The notes: generated from the sequence alone by a model not told the origin. 30,668 nucleotides of DNA from Leptospirillum sp. (GCA_027343785.1 DAHWKF010000077.1:1-30668), one strand, 5' to 3'; counted from the first letter of the stretch, positions 7,545 to 15,139 are shown. Numbers and translations: made by a program.

Positions 7545-7989
7545 GAAGGACTCCTCCCGTTGTGGGAACACTATGGGTAAACTCCTCGAGGGACATTTCC
7601 TCCAGGAGCCACATGATTTTTCCCTGGATCTTTTCCAGGGGAGAACGTATATCGCAATTGTCGATCTGCTGGCACGTCTTGTCGTGACTGTCCGAGCAGC
7701 TCAGGATAGCGACCGGCCCGTCAATGGCGTTGATCACATCCAGTATGGAAACGTCTTTTGACGATTTCTTCAGGGAGTACCCGCCCTTCGGTGCGTGGTG
7801 GCTCTGCAGGATCCCTTTCTTGGAGAGTCGCTGCAAGACTTTGGCCAATATCTCCGTCGGAATCTGGTAAGCTTCGGAGATTTCCCAGATATTGACGACC
7901 TTCCCTGTTTCCTGCTGGGACAGAAAACTGAGTGCCAAAAGGGCATAGTCAACTTTTTTGGTCAATTTCAGCAACTCAGTCTCCGACAT
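7504..7989 (-). CDS. iscR: IscR-type Rrf2-family Fe-S regulator
   Basis: Transcription regulator that senses Fe-S status through a [2Fe-2S] cluster and controls the isc operon. The 161-residue product has an N-terminal winged helix-turn-helix (LTKKVDYALLALSFLSQQ through LAKVLQRLSKKGILQSHHAPKGGYSL, typical of Rrf2) and three candidate ligands Cys98, Cys106 and Cys112 (C-x7-C-x5-C; E. coli IscR has C-x5-C-x5-C). It is the first gene of the operon and its 3' end overlaps the chosen iscS start by 41 bases. No clear Shine-Dalgarno precedes the ATG. A promoter and a dyad immediately upstream suggest autoregulation. Confidence 0.9.
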   Translation of the reverse strand: MSETELLKLTKKVDYALLALSFLSQQETGKVVNIWEISEAYQIPTEILAKVLQRLSKKGILQSHHAPKGGYSLKKSSKDVSILDVINAIDGPVAILSCSDSHDKTCQQIDNCDIRSPLEKIQGKIMWLLEEMSLEEFTHSVPTTGGVLHGSINLSGQPRYH

Positions 7990-7996
7990 TTATAAT

Positions 7997-8017
7997 CGCA
8001 GATCAAAATGGTCTGTG
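7997..8017. promoter_or_regulatory. Imperfect dyad at the isc transcription start, candidate IscR operator
   Basis: Arms CGCAGATCA and TGGTCTGTG separated by AAA are reverse complements at 7 of 9 positions. The dyad lies between the -10 element and the iscR start codon, across the expected transcription start, where a repressor would block initiation. It does not obviously match the E. coli type 1 IscR consensus, so assignment to IscR is by position. Confidence 0.5.
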
Positions 8018-8020
8018 ATT

Positions 8021-8049
8021 AATCTATCATTCTTTCGGGCCTGTGTCAA
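8021..8049 (-). promoter_or_regulatory. Sigma-70-type promoter of the isc operon
   Basis: On the minus strand a perfect -35 TTGACA (8044-8049) is followed after 17 bases by TAGATT (8021-8026), 4 of 6 matches to the -10 consensus. It lies in the gap between the upstream membrane gene and iscR and would give a leader of about 25 bases. Confidence 0.6.
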
Positions 8050-8055
8050 ACCGCA

Positions 8056-9117
8056 TCAGCGAACGGAGGGGGAGGTTAACGGGGCAACCAGCGGGGCGGA
8101 ATGCTCCCAGATCACCCGGAAGTTATAGTCCATGCGGCGAATGCGCTCGAAAAGCAGCATGGATGATTGTACGACGAGCTGCTTCTGGAAGGGAGAAGAC
8201 CCGTCCGCCCATCCTTTGGAGCCCTGGAGCAGGATTCTGGAGTCGATGACCGTATAGGGACGTAGCCATTTCGGGGTATCCGGCGGAAGGACCCTCACGG
8301 GAATGCCTGCGGAAAGGAGGGATGCGATAGCCTGTGAGTCCTCCTGGAGAGCGTCCGGCTTGACCAGAACCTTCACTCTGACTCCGGCCTGTTCTTTTCT
8401 TTTGAGCGCTTCGAGGATCCGGTAGGGTTTGATGAATCGGAAAACAACCATATGAATGGATTTTCGGGATTGGTGGATTTTTCGGACCACGATATTCCGG
8501 GCGAACAGACCTCTGCCGGTCGCCTGGCTTCCGGAAGAATCCATTCCGATGCCCAGGCCGACAATGATGCCCAGGAGGACAATCGCGGAAAGGGAGATCC
8601 GGCTGAAGGGCGTAATGTTGAAACTCCCGGGTCGGGTCGGAGGCGCCGGCACTTCGAGAGAAAGGGCAAATCTCCCGAAAATCGGAAAATAGATATTGGC
8701 CGCGATAAAACCGGCAAAAACATAGACCGTGTCCGACAGAAGGGCATAAAGATAAACGATGACAGAAAGAAGGGATAGGACAAGAAGATAGCCGTTTCGC
8801 GTGATGGCTTCTTTTTCAAAGCGGCCCGTCCATATCCTGCTGACTGCCAGGTGGACGAGTGTTGAGACGGTGAACAGGGCCATCCCCCAGCCCACGATCT
8901 GGAGCCCTTTGACCTGGTCTGACATAAAGGCGATGGTCAGTCCGGTCATGCCGAAGATCATTCCCAGGATCATGGCGAAGGAGACGCCGATCTGCGTCAT
9001 GGAAAACTGTTCGTTACGGTGAAGAATTTCCGGATCCTGAAAATCGTCTTCGTTGGAGGAGTCATTGCGGACAGGGGTCTTGTTTTCTGCATCTTCGATC
9101 AATGGGGAATCGGCCAA
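8056..9117 (-). CDS. Membrane protein with degenerate PLD-like domain
   Basis: A 353-residue protein of unknown role. After a polar N-terminus (1-38) come about five hydrophobic segments (roughly 42-62, 75-92, 108-127, 130-150, 175-192). The C-terminal cytoplasmic or periplasmic domain resembles one phospholipase-D-like repeat: SIHMVVFRFIKPYRILEAL, AGVRVKVLVKPDAL, LLSAGIPVRVLP, then RPYTVIDSRILLQGSKGWAD. In active PLD repeats this last block carries HxKx4D; here the His and Lys positions are Leu and Pro and only the Asp remains, so catalysis is unlikely. The start is a TTG at 9117 with GGAGGA 4 bases upstream; no nearby ATG fits. It follows the gene at 9139-9711 by 21 bases, and the isc promoter begins just after its stop. 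Confidence 0.75.
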   Translation of the reverse strand: MADSPLIEDAENKTPVRNDSSNEDDFQDPEILHRNEQFSMTQIGVSFAMILGMIFGMTGLTIAFMSDQVKGLQIVGWGMALFTVSTLVHLAVSRIWTGRFEKEAITRNGYLLVLSLLSVIVYLYALLSDTVYVFAGFIAANIYFPIFGRFALSLEVPAPPTRPGSFNITPFSRISLSAIVLLGIIVGLGIGMDSSGSQATGRGLFARNIVVRKIHQSRKSIHMVVFRFIKPYRILEALKRKEQAGVRVKVLVKPDALQEDSQAIASLLSAGIPVRVLPPDTPKWLRPYTVIDSRILLQGSKGWADGSSPFQKQLVVQSSMLLFERIRRMDYNFRVIWEHSAPLVAPLTSPSVR

Positions 9118-9138
9118 AAAGTCCTCCGGTATATGAGC

Positions 9139-9711
9139 TTACGGGTGGTGGGGTTCGGTAACGGGAGAAAGCCCGGTGAAGACGACAGGCTGCATATGAA
9201 ATCGGCCGGCAACGCGCTCACCCAGGAACAGGGTCACGGATATCGGGAGTTGATGCGGTGTGTCCGGAAACGAGATCAGCGTCATGTAGGTATCGCCGGC
9301 ATGAAAATGGTGGTAGGGAGGGGGATCGAAGGTCCCCAGAACCATCCGTCCATCCGGCTCCACAAAATTGGGAGGCTCGTAGGAACCGATCTCCACGGTT
9401 TTTGCCTTTGATTGCGGGTGGAAGGAAAAACGCACCTCGATCCACGTTTTTTTGGCTGTCAGACGGATCGATTCTGCCCGGATGTCGAGGGTCGGATCAT
9501 GATAGGACTTCTGAAGGCTGAGGGAGAACATGCGGGGAGATTCGACCGTGTTCAGGGGTCCTTTCACGTGCTCGGGGGCCGGAGGTTTCTGTCCGAGAAT
9601 CATGGACTTGAACATGAAGGATACCATCAGACCGATCAGGAGTCCTGCCAGAACGATCAGCCACTCTCGTGGTTTGAGGTGTCGTATGGGAGCCAGAAAA
9701 ATATCCAGCAT
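9139..9711 (-). CDS. Hypothetical single-span membrane-anchored protein
   Basis: A 190-residue protein with one hydrophobic segment near residues 17-40 (WLIVLAGLLIGLMVSFMF) and a soluble remainder predicted outside the membrane, rich in beta-type and His/Pro sequence (FDPPPYHHFHAGDTYMT). There are no Cys residues and no catalytic motif I recognise. Nineteen bases downstream of the CorC-like gene and 21 upstream of the PLD-like gene, so the three form one unit. The His cluster could bind metal, but that is speculation. Confidence 0.7.
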   Translation of the reverse strand: MLDIFLAPIRHLKPREWLIVLAGLLIGLMVSFMFKSMILGQKPPAPEHVKGPLNTVESPRMFSLSLQKSYHDPTLDIRAESIRLTAKKTWIEVRFSFHPQSKAKTVEIGSYEPPNFVEPDGRMVLGTFDPPPYHHFHAGDTYMTLISFPDTPHQLPISVTLFLGERVAGRFHMQPVVFTGLSPVTEPHHP

Positions 9712-9730
9712 CAGGGAACACTGCCTCCTG

Positions 9731-11092
9731 TCATAGCTTTCGGGGTGATGATGGAAGCGATACCCTGGATGGAACCGGCGGAAGTTCCGGTATCTCGGGC
9801 ACAGTCTCGATCTTGACTCTCGACACGCGGTACTTGTCCATGTCGACGATGGTCACCTTCATGTTGTTGACGTAAAAAAACTCCCCACCGCGGGGGATGG
9901 TCTGCAACTGGGCGACCACAAACCCGGCCAGAGTCTCGTAATCGTCCCCTTCCGGGATGTCCAGATGATAGTCTTCCCGCAAGTCCCGGATGGATTGCGA
10001 GGCGTCAATGAGAAATGAACCGTCCCTCAGCCGTTCGACCGGTTTCTGGATATCGTCGCTCTCATCTTCGATCTCACCCACAAGCTCTTCAAGGAGGTCT
10101 TCCATCGTCACAAGCCCTTCCAGGGTTCCATATTCGGAGAGGACCAGGGCCATCTGGGTCCTTCTTTTTTGCATCTCTTTCAGGGTATGGGCGACCTTCA
10201 TCGATTCAGGGATAAAAAAGGGGGCGTGAACCATATCTGTCAGACGCCCATGGCGGCCCTGGACGAAGCTTTCGAAAAGGTCCTTATAATAAAGGATCCC
10301 GACAACATCACCGGTTCCTGTCCGGACGACCGGGTAACGCGAAAACCGGTGGTCCGCCAAAAAACGGGTCGCCTGTTCGATGGTCATGGATGCGTCCATG
10401 GTCACCATCTTCATGCGTGGAATCATGACCTCCCGGACAGAGATGTCGGTAAACTTGAAAACACTCTGGATCAGATCCTGCTCCGTCCTGTTGATCACTC
10501 CGTGTTCGGTTCCCTCTTTCAGAAGGAGATCGAGCTCTTCGGGGCTGATGGGGTAAGCCGCCCGGCTGTGCTTGATTCCGAGTATAAGGAGCAGGGCCTG
10601 GCTGGTGGCCGTGATCATCCGGACGGGAACGGTAAGGAGTTCTGTCAGAAACAGGGTGGGACGGGAGAGCAGCATGGCGATACGCTCATTGTTCCGGATC
10701 GCCAGGGTCTTGGGCGCTATTTCTCCCAGGACCAGCATGGAATAGACCTGAAAAAGGATAATGATCCCGACGGAAAGAGGAAGGAGAAAGTGAAACTGTT
10801 GAACGGCGGGAATTTCTGTCAGCCGGGGCTTCAGGACCTCATAGGTGACCGTTCCTGTCAGGGCCGACGTCAGGGAAGTAATAAGGGTCATCAGAACTTG
10901 TACTGTTGCCACAAATTTTTCGGGATCTTTGCGGAGTCTTTCGATCGCCAGTGTTTCCGGGCTTCCGGAAGTCGCCATCTGGTGGACGCGGGACATGCGG
11001 ATGGAAATAATCGATAGCTCGGCCGCCGCCAGGAATGCATTGATAAGGATGAGAACGACAATGGCGAACAGGTCGATCCAAACGGGTACCAT
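9731..11092 (-). CDS. CNNM/CBS-pair membrane protein (CorC/HlyC family)
   Basis: Family of membrane proteins with a CNNM (DUF21) domain, a CBS pair and a CorC_HlyC domain, linked to Mg/Co efflux or homeostasis. The ATG at 11092 starts MVPVWIDLFAIVVLILINAF, the first of about four membrane spans. AAAELSIISIRMSR is typical of DUF21, as is VLGEIAPKTLAIRN. The CBS pair follows (VREVMIPRMKMVTMDASMTI, RFSRYPVVRTGTGDVVGILYYKDL, MALVLSEYGTLEGLVTMEDLLEELVGEI in consecutive parts), then the C-terminal domain (DDYETLAGFVVAQLQTIP). An upstream in-frame start exists at 11179 but lies in the promoter. The final 20 residues are Pro/Ser-rich. First gene of a three-gene unit. Confidence 0.9.
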   Translation of the reverse strand: MVPVWIDLFAIVVLILINAFLAAAELSIISIRMSRVHQMATSGSPETLAIERLRKDPEKFVATVQVLMTLITSLTSALTGTVTYEVLKPRLTEIPAVQQFHFLLPLSVGIIILFQVYSMLVLGEIAPKTLAIRNNERIAMLLSRPTLFLTELLTVPVRMITATSQALLLILGIKHSRAAYPISPEELDLLLKEGTEHGVINRTEQDLIQSVFKFTDISVREVMIPRMKMVTMDASMTIEQATRFLADHRFSRYPVVRTGTGDVVGILYYKDLFESFVQGRHGRLTDMVHAPFFIPESMKVAHTLKEMQKRRTQMALVLSEYGTLEGLVTMEDLLEELVGEIEDESDDIQKPVERLRDGSFLIDASQSIRDLREDYHLDIPEGDDYETLAGFVVAQLQTIPRGGEFFYVNNMKVTIVDMDKYRVSRVKIETVPEIPELPPVPSRVSLPSSPRKL

Positions 11093-11150
11093 AGAAAACA
11101 AGCGTCCTTTCGGATGATGGGTCCTCCTGTCAGAACCGGAGGATGGAGGT

Positions 11151-11179
11151 ATTATCTCCCAAGACCGGAGTCTTGACAA
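11151..11179 (-). promoter_or_regulatory. Leftward promoter for the CorC-like operon
   Basis: On the minus strand TTGTCA (11174-11179) and GATAAT (11151-11156) are separated by 17 bases; each matches the sigma-70 consensus at 5 of 6 positions. The -35 shares its bases with the -35 of the rightward promoter. The interval contains a small dyad, AAGAC-CGGA-GTCTT (11161-11174), a possible operator. Confidence 0.55.
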
Positions 11180-11202
11180 TAAAAGAAGGGAGCCGGTATA
11201 TT
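11173..11202 (+). promoter_or_regulatory. Rightward promoter for the 40-residue membrane protein
   Basis: Perfect -35 TTGACA at 11173-11178 and -10 TATATT at 11197-11202 with an 18-base spacer. It is back to back with, and overlaps, the leftward promoter. The predicted transcript runs from about 11209 to the terminator at 11480. Confidence 0.6.
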
Positions 11203-11247
11203 CTTCTCGTCCTATTTCCTTTCGTTATCTTGCAGGAATTGTCTTTC

Positions 11248-11265
11248 CGGGGGATCGATCCCCCG
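11248..11265. repeat. Perfect 18-bp palindrome in the leader of the small gene
   Basis: CGGGGGATCGATCCCCCG is fully self-complementary. It lies about 40 bases after the predicted transcription start and 26 before the start codon, so it could be an operator or fold as a leader RNA hairpin. Confidence 0.6.
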
Positions 11266-11291
11266 ACCCAACCCAATGAAAGGGTCCGACG

Positions 11292-11414
11292 ATGGAAAGC
11301 ATGGTTGATCTGAGCAAAAGCGTCCCCAGCAACCCTTCCCTGGGGGCATGGATGATGCTGATGGCTGTTGTGGCAGCTCTATTTGCAATCGGTATCGTGA
11401 CCTCCTCCAAATAG
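11292..11414 (+). CDS. 40-residue single-span membrane protein
   Basis: A short open frame starting MESMVDLSKSVPSNPSLG, followed by one hydrophobic helix of about 18 residues (AWMMLMAVVAALFAIGIV) and ending TSSK, so a tiny single-pass membrane protein. It sits alone between a consensus promoter and a strong terminator, which makes a dedicated short transcript of about 270 bases likely. The ribosome-binding site is weak (AAGGG about 8 bases before ATG); a second in-frame ATG at 11301 is possible. I do not recognise a family. It could be a small subunit of a membrane complex; alternatively the transcript is a small RNA and the frame is incidental. Confidence 0.55.
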   Translation: MESMVDLSKSVPSNPSLGAWMMLMAVVAALFAIGIVTSSK

Positions 11415-11448
11415 TTCGCCCGGCAGATGTCAAGTTGCTTTATGATGC

Positions 11449-11480
11449 AAGGCCCGGATTTTCCTTCCGGGCCTTTTTTT
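11449..11480 (+). terminator. Rho-independent terminator
   Basis: A perfect 10-bp stem, AAGGCCCGGA paired with TCCGGGCCTT (11449-11458 and 11466-11475), with a 7-base loop, followed by a T-run to 11480. It lies 35 bases after the small membrane-protein gene. Confidence 0.9.
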
Positions 11481-11639
11481 ATTCGATAGTTCCATCATTC
11501 ATTCTGCCGTTTTTTCTAGTCCCCTTCCTCCGATGAATTCCGTACTTCTCATCCGTTCTGTCTCCAAAGTCGATGCGTCAGAGATGGAATGTTTCTCGGG
11601 CACTGAAACGCTTCCTGACAGGATTCCCGTTATCGGGTA

Positions 11640-11668
11640 TTGACATGACCCTTTTTTTCTTTTATAAA
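11640..11668 (+). promoter_or_regulatory. Promoter of aprA-aprB-sat
   Basis: Perfect -35 TTGACA (11640-11645), a 17-base spacer and -10 TATAAA (11663-11668, 5 of 6). It is 36 bases before the aprA start codon and is one of the best sigma-70 matches in the window. Confidence 0.7.
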
Positions 11669-11687
11669 GTTAATAGTTTAGTAACTT
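11667..11687. promoter_or_regulatory. Inverted repeat at the apr transcription start
   Basis: AAGTTA and TAACTT form 6-bp perfect arms with a 9-base AT-rich spacer, spanning the expected start site. Position suggests a repressor operator; the regulator is unknown. Confidence 0.35.
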
Positions 11688-11704
11688 AAATATTCGGAGG
11701 GATA

Positions 11705-13438
11705 ATGGGGCAGACAGTAGTTGTAGAGACGGACATAGCCATCATCGGCGGCGGAGCGGCCGGTTGTTATGCGGCGATTTCTGCCAGAAGACTGGCGCCC
11801 GAGCTGGACGTCCTGGTCGTTGAAAAAGGCCACATCGACCGGTCGGGTTGTCTGGCTGGAGGAATGAACGCTATCAACGCGTACATCAATCCGGGCGAGA
11901 CGGTGGACTCTTTCGTGGATTATGTCCGGTTCGACGCGATGGGGATTCTTCGGGAAGACTTGGTCCGGACTCAGGCCGCCCTGCTCAACGAAGTGGTTCG
12001 CGACCTGGAGCAGATGGGCCTTCCGGTTGTGAAGGACGCCAGTGGAAAGTATGCCCCGCGGGGCCGCTGGAATATCAAGATTCACGGCGAATCCCTCAAG
12101 CCCCTTCTGGCGTCTGCGGTGAGAACACTGGGGGCACGGGTCCTGAACAGGGTCGTGGTCACCAACCTTCTGCAGACGGATGGAAAGATTGCCGGCTTGG
12201 CCGGGTTCGGTCTTCGGGACGGGAATTTTTATGTCGTCAAGGCCAAAAAAACGATCGTGGCGACGGGAGGAGCTTCGGGACTTTACCGGCCAAACAATGA
12301 AGGGGATGCCCGGCACAAAATGTGGTATTCCCCTTTCAACACGGGAGCCGGTTACGCTATAGGCATCCGGGCCGGCGCCGAAATGACCAGTTTTGAACAC
12401 CGTTTTATCGCTCTGCGGACAAAAGAGACGATCGCTCCCACAGGAACACTGGCGCTGGGATTCGGTGCTCCCCAGGTGAATGCCCTGGGAGAGGAGTTCA
12501 TGAAGAAACGCTGGTCCCACATGGGCGGAGAGGGGGCCCCCACTCCCATCCGGCTTTATGCCCCATTGCAGGAAATTGCTCAGGGACGGGGGCCCTGTTA
12601 CATGGATACCCGTCACTTGTCCGAGGACAGGGTCAAGGCACTGAAGGAAGCCTATCTCGACATGTATCCCAATACCGTCCAGTACTGGGCCGCCAACGGG
12701 ATCGACCCCTCCCGGGATCCGATCGAAATTTGCGGAACAGAACCCTACATCGTTGGAGGACATTGTCAGGCGGGCTACTGGATAGACGTCAACCGGAAAA
12801 CGACGCTCGAGAACCTGTTCGCGGCGGGCGACGTCGCCGGAGGTGCCCCCTACAAATTTGTTTCCGGTTGTTTTGCGGAAGGACGGATCGCGGCAGAGTC
12901 GGCCATTCGCGAAATCAGGGAAAATCCCGAGTTCCGGATATCTGTCTCCACCGAAGACCTGGAGCGGGAAAAACGCCGCGTCTTTGGTCCATTGGGATCC
13001 GGAGGGAGGTTGTCTTCCCAGGAGGTTGAGGAAAGGTTGCAGAAGATAATGGATGAGTATGCGGGGGGAATCCGGACGCAGTATGCGATGAACGAGGCGT
13101 CGCTGAAAGTGGCCCTGAAGAAACTTCAGGAGATGACCGTTGACCTCCCTTTGCTTTCGGCAACCGACACGCATGGCTTGATGAATCTCCATGAGGTTAT
13201 CGATCGTATCGATGTCGCCCGCGTCCTGGTGGCCCATCTGATAGCCCGTAAGGAAACCCGTTGGCCGGGGTTCCAGACCCGCCTGGACTACCCCGAGACG
13301 CGCGAGGAATGGCAGCTTTTTGTCAATTCGGCAACCGACCGCGATACAGGCGAGATCCGGATTATTCTCCGCCCCCTTGATTCATTTACCGAAACTGTAT
13401 CCTTTCAAGAGGAGGTGGCCCATGGGAATTCTTATTGA
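11705..13438 (+). CDS. aprA: Adenylylsulfate (APS) reductase alpha subunit, flavoprotein
   Basis: AprA is the FAD subunit of dissimilatory-type APS reductase, converting APS to sulfite and AMP, or the reverse. The 577-residue product has the dinucleotide-binding IAIIGGGAAGCYAAISAR at its start, EKGHIDRSGCLAGGMNAINAY, FEHRFIALR in the active-site region, and EPYIVGGHCQAGYWIDVNRK before the flavin-binding FAAGDVAGGAPYKFVSGCFAEGRIAAESA. It is shorter than typical sulfate-reducer AprA (about 610-660), so a shorter lineage or a related fumarate reductase-like flavoprotein must be considered. The AprB partner and sat next door make APS reductase the best call. GGAGG precedes the ATG. Confidence 0.85.
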   Translation: MGQTVVVETDIAIIGGGAAGCYAAISARRLAPELDVLVVEKGHIDRSGCLAGGMNAINAYINPGETVDSFVDYVRFDAMGILREDLVRTQAALLNEVVRDLEQMGLPVVKDASGKYAPRGRWNIKIHGESLKPLLASAVRTLGARVLNRVVVTNLLQTDGKIAGLAGFGLRDGNFYVVKAKKTIVATGGASGLYRPNNEGDARHKMWYSPFNTGAGYAIGIRAGAEMTSFEHRFIALRTKETIAPTGTLALGFGAPQVNALGEEFMKKRWSHMGGEGAPTPIRLYAPLQEIAQGRGPCYMDTRHLSEDRVKALKEAYLDMYPNTVQYWAANGIDPSRDPIEICGTEPYIVGGHCQAGYWIDVNRKTTLENLFAAGDVAGGAPYKFVSGCFAEGRIAAESAIREIRENPEFRISVSTEDLEREKRRVFGPLGSGGRLSSQEVEERLQKIMDEYAGGIRTQYAMNEASLKVALKKLQEMTVDLPLLSATDTHGLMNLHEVIDRIDVARVLVAHLIARKETRWPGFQTRLDYPETREEWQLFVNSATDRDTGEIRIILRPLDSFTETVSFQEEVAHGNSY

Positions 13439-13769
13439 CGACAATGCCTGTCACGGTTGTACCCGACTTCCGGAAGCCCGGTGCGTGACAGCCTGTCCGG
13501 GAGACCTGATCGGAATTCGTCCTGATGACAAAAAGGCTTTCATGCGTGTCCAGGCCGACTGCTGGGATTGTTACGCCTGTGTCAAGCTGTGTCCGGTATC
13601 GGCCATCGAGGTGATCCTGCCTTACCCGATTGCGGGGCAAAATGCCCGCCTGATGCCGAAAATGAAACGGGAATCCATCCGGTGGACACTGACGCTGGAA
13701 GACGGGAGCCAGGAGCAGTTCGACGCGCCGACGCGGGTTCCCGAAGAGCTTCTGGCGGAAGAACGATAA
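13422..13769 (+). CDS. aprB: APS reductase beta subunit, two [4Fe-4S] ferredoxin
   Basis: Electron-transfer subunit bringing electrons to the AprA flavin. The start at 13422 overlaps the end of aprA by 17 bases and has GAGGAGG just upstream. The ligand pattern is that of AprB: Cys10, Cys13, Cys21, Cys25 with the characteristic insertion between the second and third Cys (CHGCTRLPEARCVTAC), and Cys47, Cys50, Cys53, Cys57 (CWDCYACVKLC). The C-terminal part, VPKM-type strands ending RVPEELLAEER, is short: 115 residues against about 150 in sulfate reducers, so the tail that wraps around AprA is reduced. Confidence 0.9.
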   Translation: MGILIDDNACHGCTRLPEARCVTACPGDLIGIRPDDKKAFMRVQADCWDCYACVKLCPVSAIEVILPYPIAGQNARLMPKMKRESIRWTLTLEDGSQEQFDAPTRVPEELLAEER

Positions 13770-13841
13770 GATCCGCGAAGATATTGAATGCGCGAAACGA
13801 ACCAAACTATTGCCCTTGAATGCTATTGAAGGAGAACCCTG

Positions 13842-15023
13842 ATGACCCTTGCTGAACCCCATGGTGGCAAGCTTGTGTCCAATGTGATCGTGGAATCGGA
13901 AAGAAACGCCTTCCTGAAAGAACTCTCCCGGGCCAATGTCCTGACCCTGGACACCCGCGAGCTTTCCGATCTGGTTTTGTTGTCCCAGGGAGCCCTGTCT
14001 CCCCTGACGGGATTCATGGATCAGGAAACCTACCACTCGGTGATCGACAGGATGCGGCTGCCCAATGGACTTCTCTTCCCGCTTCCCGTCGTCCTGTCGA
14101 TTCCCGAATCCCTCTTTTCCCGTGTGTCGAAGGGAGATCTTCTGGCGCTCGCAACCCCTTCCGGACAGACGGTCGGGGGGTTGTGGGTGACAGACCTGTT
14201 CGAGAGGCAGATCGAAAAGGAGTCCCAGGATGTTTACAAGACCCGGGATCAGGCCCATCCGGGTGTCCATTATCTCCATCAGGTTTCGCGATTTGCCGTG
14301 GGCGGAACGGTCCGGGCGCTGGAAGTCTTCGAAACGGACCCCTTCCGTCCCCAGCAGCTGACACCGCTGGAATCCCGCCGGCTTTTTGCCCAGAAAGGCT
14401 GGAACACGGTGGTGGGTTTTCAGACAAGAAACCCCATTCACAGAGCCCATGAATACATCCAGAAATGTGCACTGGAGCTGGTTGATGGTCTTTTTATCCA
14501 TCCGCTTGTCGGGGAAACGAAGGAGGATGATGTGCCGGCAGCTGTCCGGATGGACTGCTACAAGGCCCTTTTGTCCCGGTATTATCCCAAGGAAAGGGTT
14601 GTCCTTGGTGTCTTTCCCGGATCGATGCGGTATGCTGGCCCAAGGGAAGCGCTCTTTCACGCGCTGATCCGGAAGAATTACGGATGCACGCATTTTATCG
14701 TCGGCAGGGATCATGCGGGCGTCGGTTCCTACTATGGTCCGTTTGAAGCGCACGATCTCCTGAAGAGATTCGATTTCGAGGACCTGGGGATCGTTCCGAT
14801 CTTTTTTGATACAGCCTATTATTGCCGTCTTTGTGGAAGCATGGCTTCCCACAAGACCTGCGGTCATGGAGAAGATTCCAGAATTCTTCTGTCGGGAACA
14901 AAGGTGAGGGCCCTTCTTCGGGAAGGGGTGGCGCCTCCGCCGGAGATGACCCGGCCTGAAGTTGCCGAAATCCTGATACAGCATTACTCCCGAAAGTCGG
15001 AGGATGGAGAGCAGGTCGCATAG
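13842..15023 (+). CDS. sat: ATP sulfurylase (sulfate adenylyltransferase), homo-oligomeric type
   Basis: Forms APS from sulfate and ATP (or the reverse), feeding AprAB. The 393-residue product contains SPLTGFMDQETY (55-64), the nucleotide-binding QTRNPIHRAHE (194-204), the GRDHAG motif (288-293) and a zinc-site-like cluster with Cys328, Cys331, Cys340 and His342 (CRLCGSMASHKTCGHG), as in bacterial Sat. GAAGGAGA lies about 7 bases before the ATG. It follows aprB by 72 bases with no terminator between, so aprA-aprB-sat are one unit. No sulfite reductase (dsr or cys) genes occur in the window. Confidence 0.95.
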   Translation: MTLAEPHGGKLVSNVIVESERNAFLKELSRANVLTLDTRELSDLVLLSQGALSPLTGFMDQETYHSVIDRMRLPNGLLFPLPVVLSIPESLFSRVSKGDLLALATPSGQTVGGLWVTDLFERQIEKESQDVYKTRDQAHPGVHYLHQVSRFAVGGTVRALEVFETDPFRPQQLTPLESRRLFAQKGWNTVVGFQTRNPIHRAHEYIQKCALELVDGLFIHPLVGETKEDDVPAAVRMDCYKALLSRYYPKERVVLGVFPGSMRYAGPREALFHALIRKNYGCTHFIVGRDHAGVGSYYGPFEAHDLLKRFDFEDLGIVPIFFDTAYYCRLCGSMASHKTCGHGEDSRILLSGTKVRALLREGVAPPPEMTRPEVAEILIQHYSRKSEDGEQVA

Positions 15024-15071
15024 CATATAGGCGGACGACTGTTTCTTATTCCATAGATTTGAAGGATGAGG

Positions 15072-15112
15072 GGAGGGACGTTAAAACGTTTCTTCCCTAT
15101 TTTTATGCGATT
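15072..15112 (+). terminator. Possible terminator after sat
   Basis: An imperfect stem: inner ACGT-TAAA-ACGT with outer AGGG and CCCT, interrupted by a bulge, followed by ATTTTTAT. Position 50-90 bases after sat and facing the convergent HTH gene fits a terminator, but the stem is weak. Confidence 0.4.
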
Positions 15113-15139
15113 TTCCCAGGGAAGCGAGATCCGGGTTTT

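Noticed and set aside
11678..13237. A 519-codon open frame on the minus strand across aprA
   Set aside because: It is the antisense of a clear AprA gene; the translation has no family features and results from the GC-rich codon bias.
13386..15026. A 546-codon minus-strand frame across sat
   Set aside because: Antisense shadow of Sat, which has full catalytic motifs; no start signal or homology on the minus strand.
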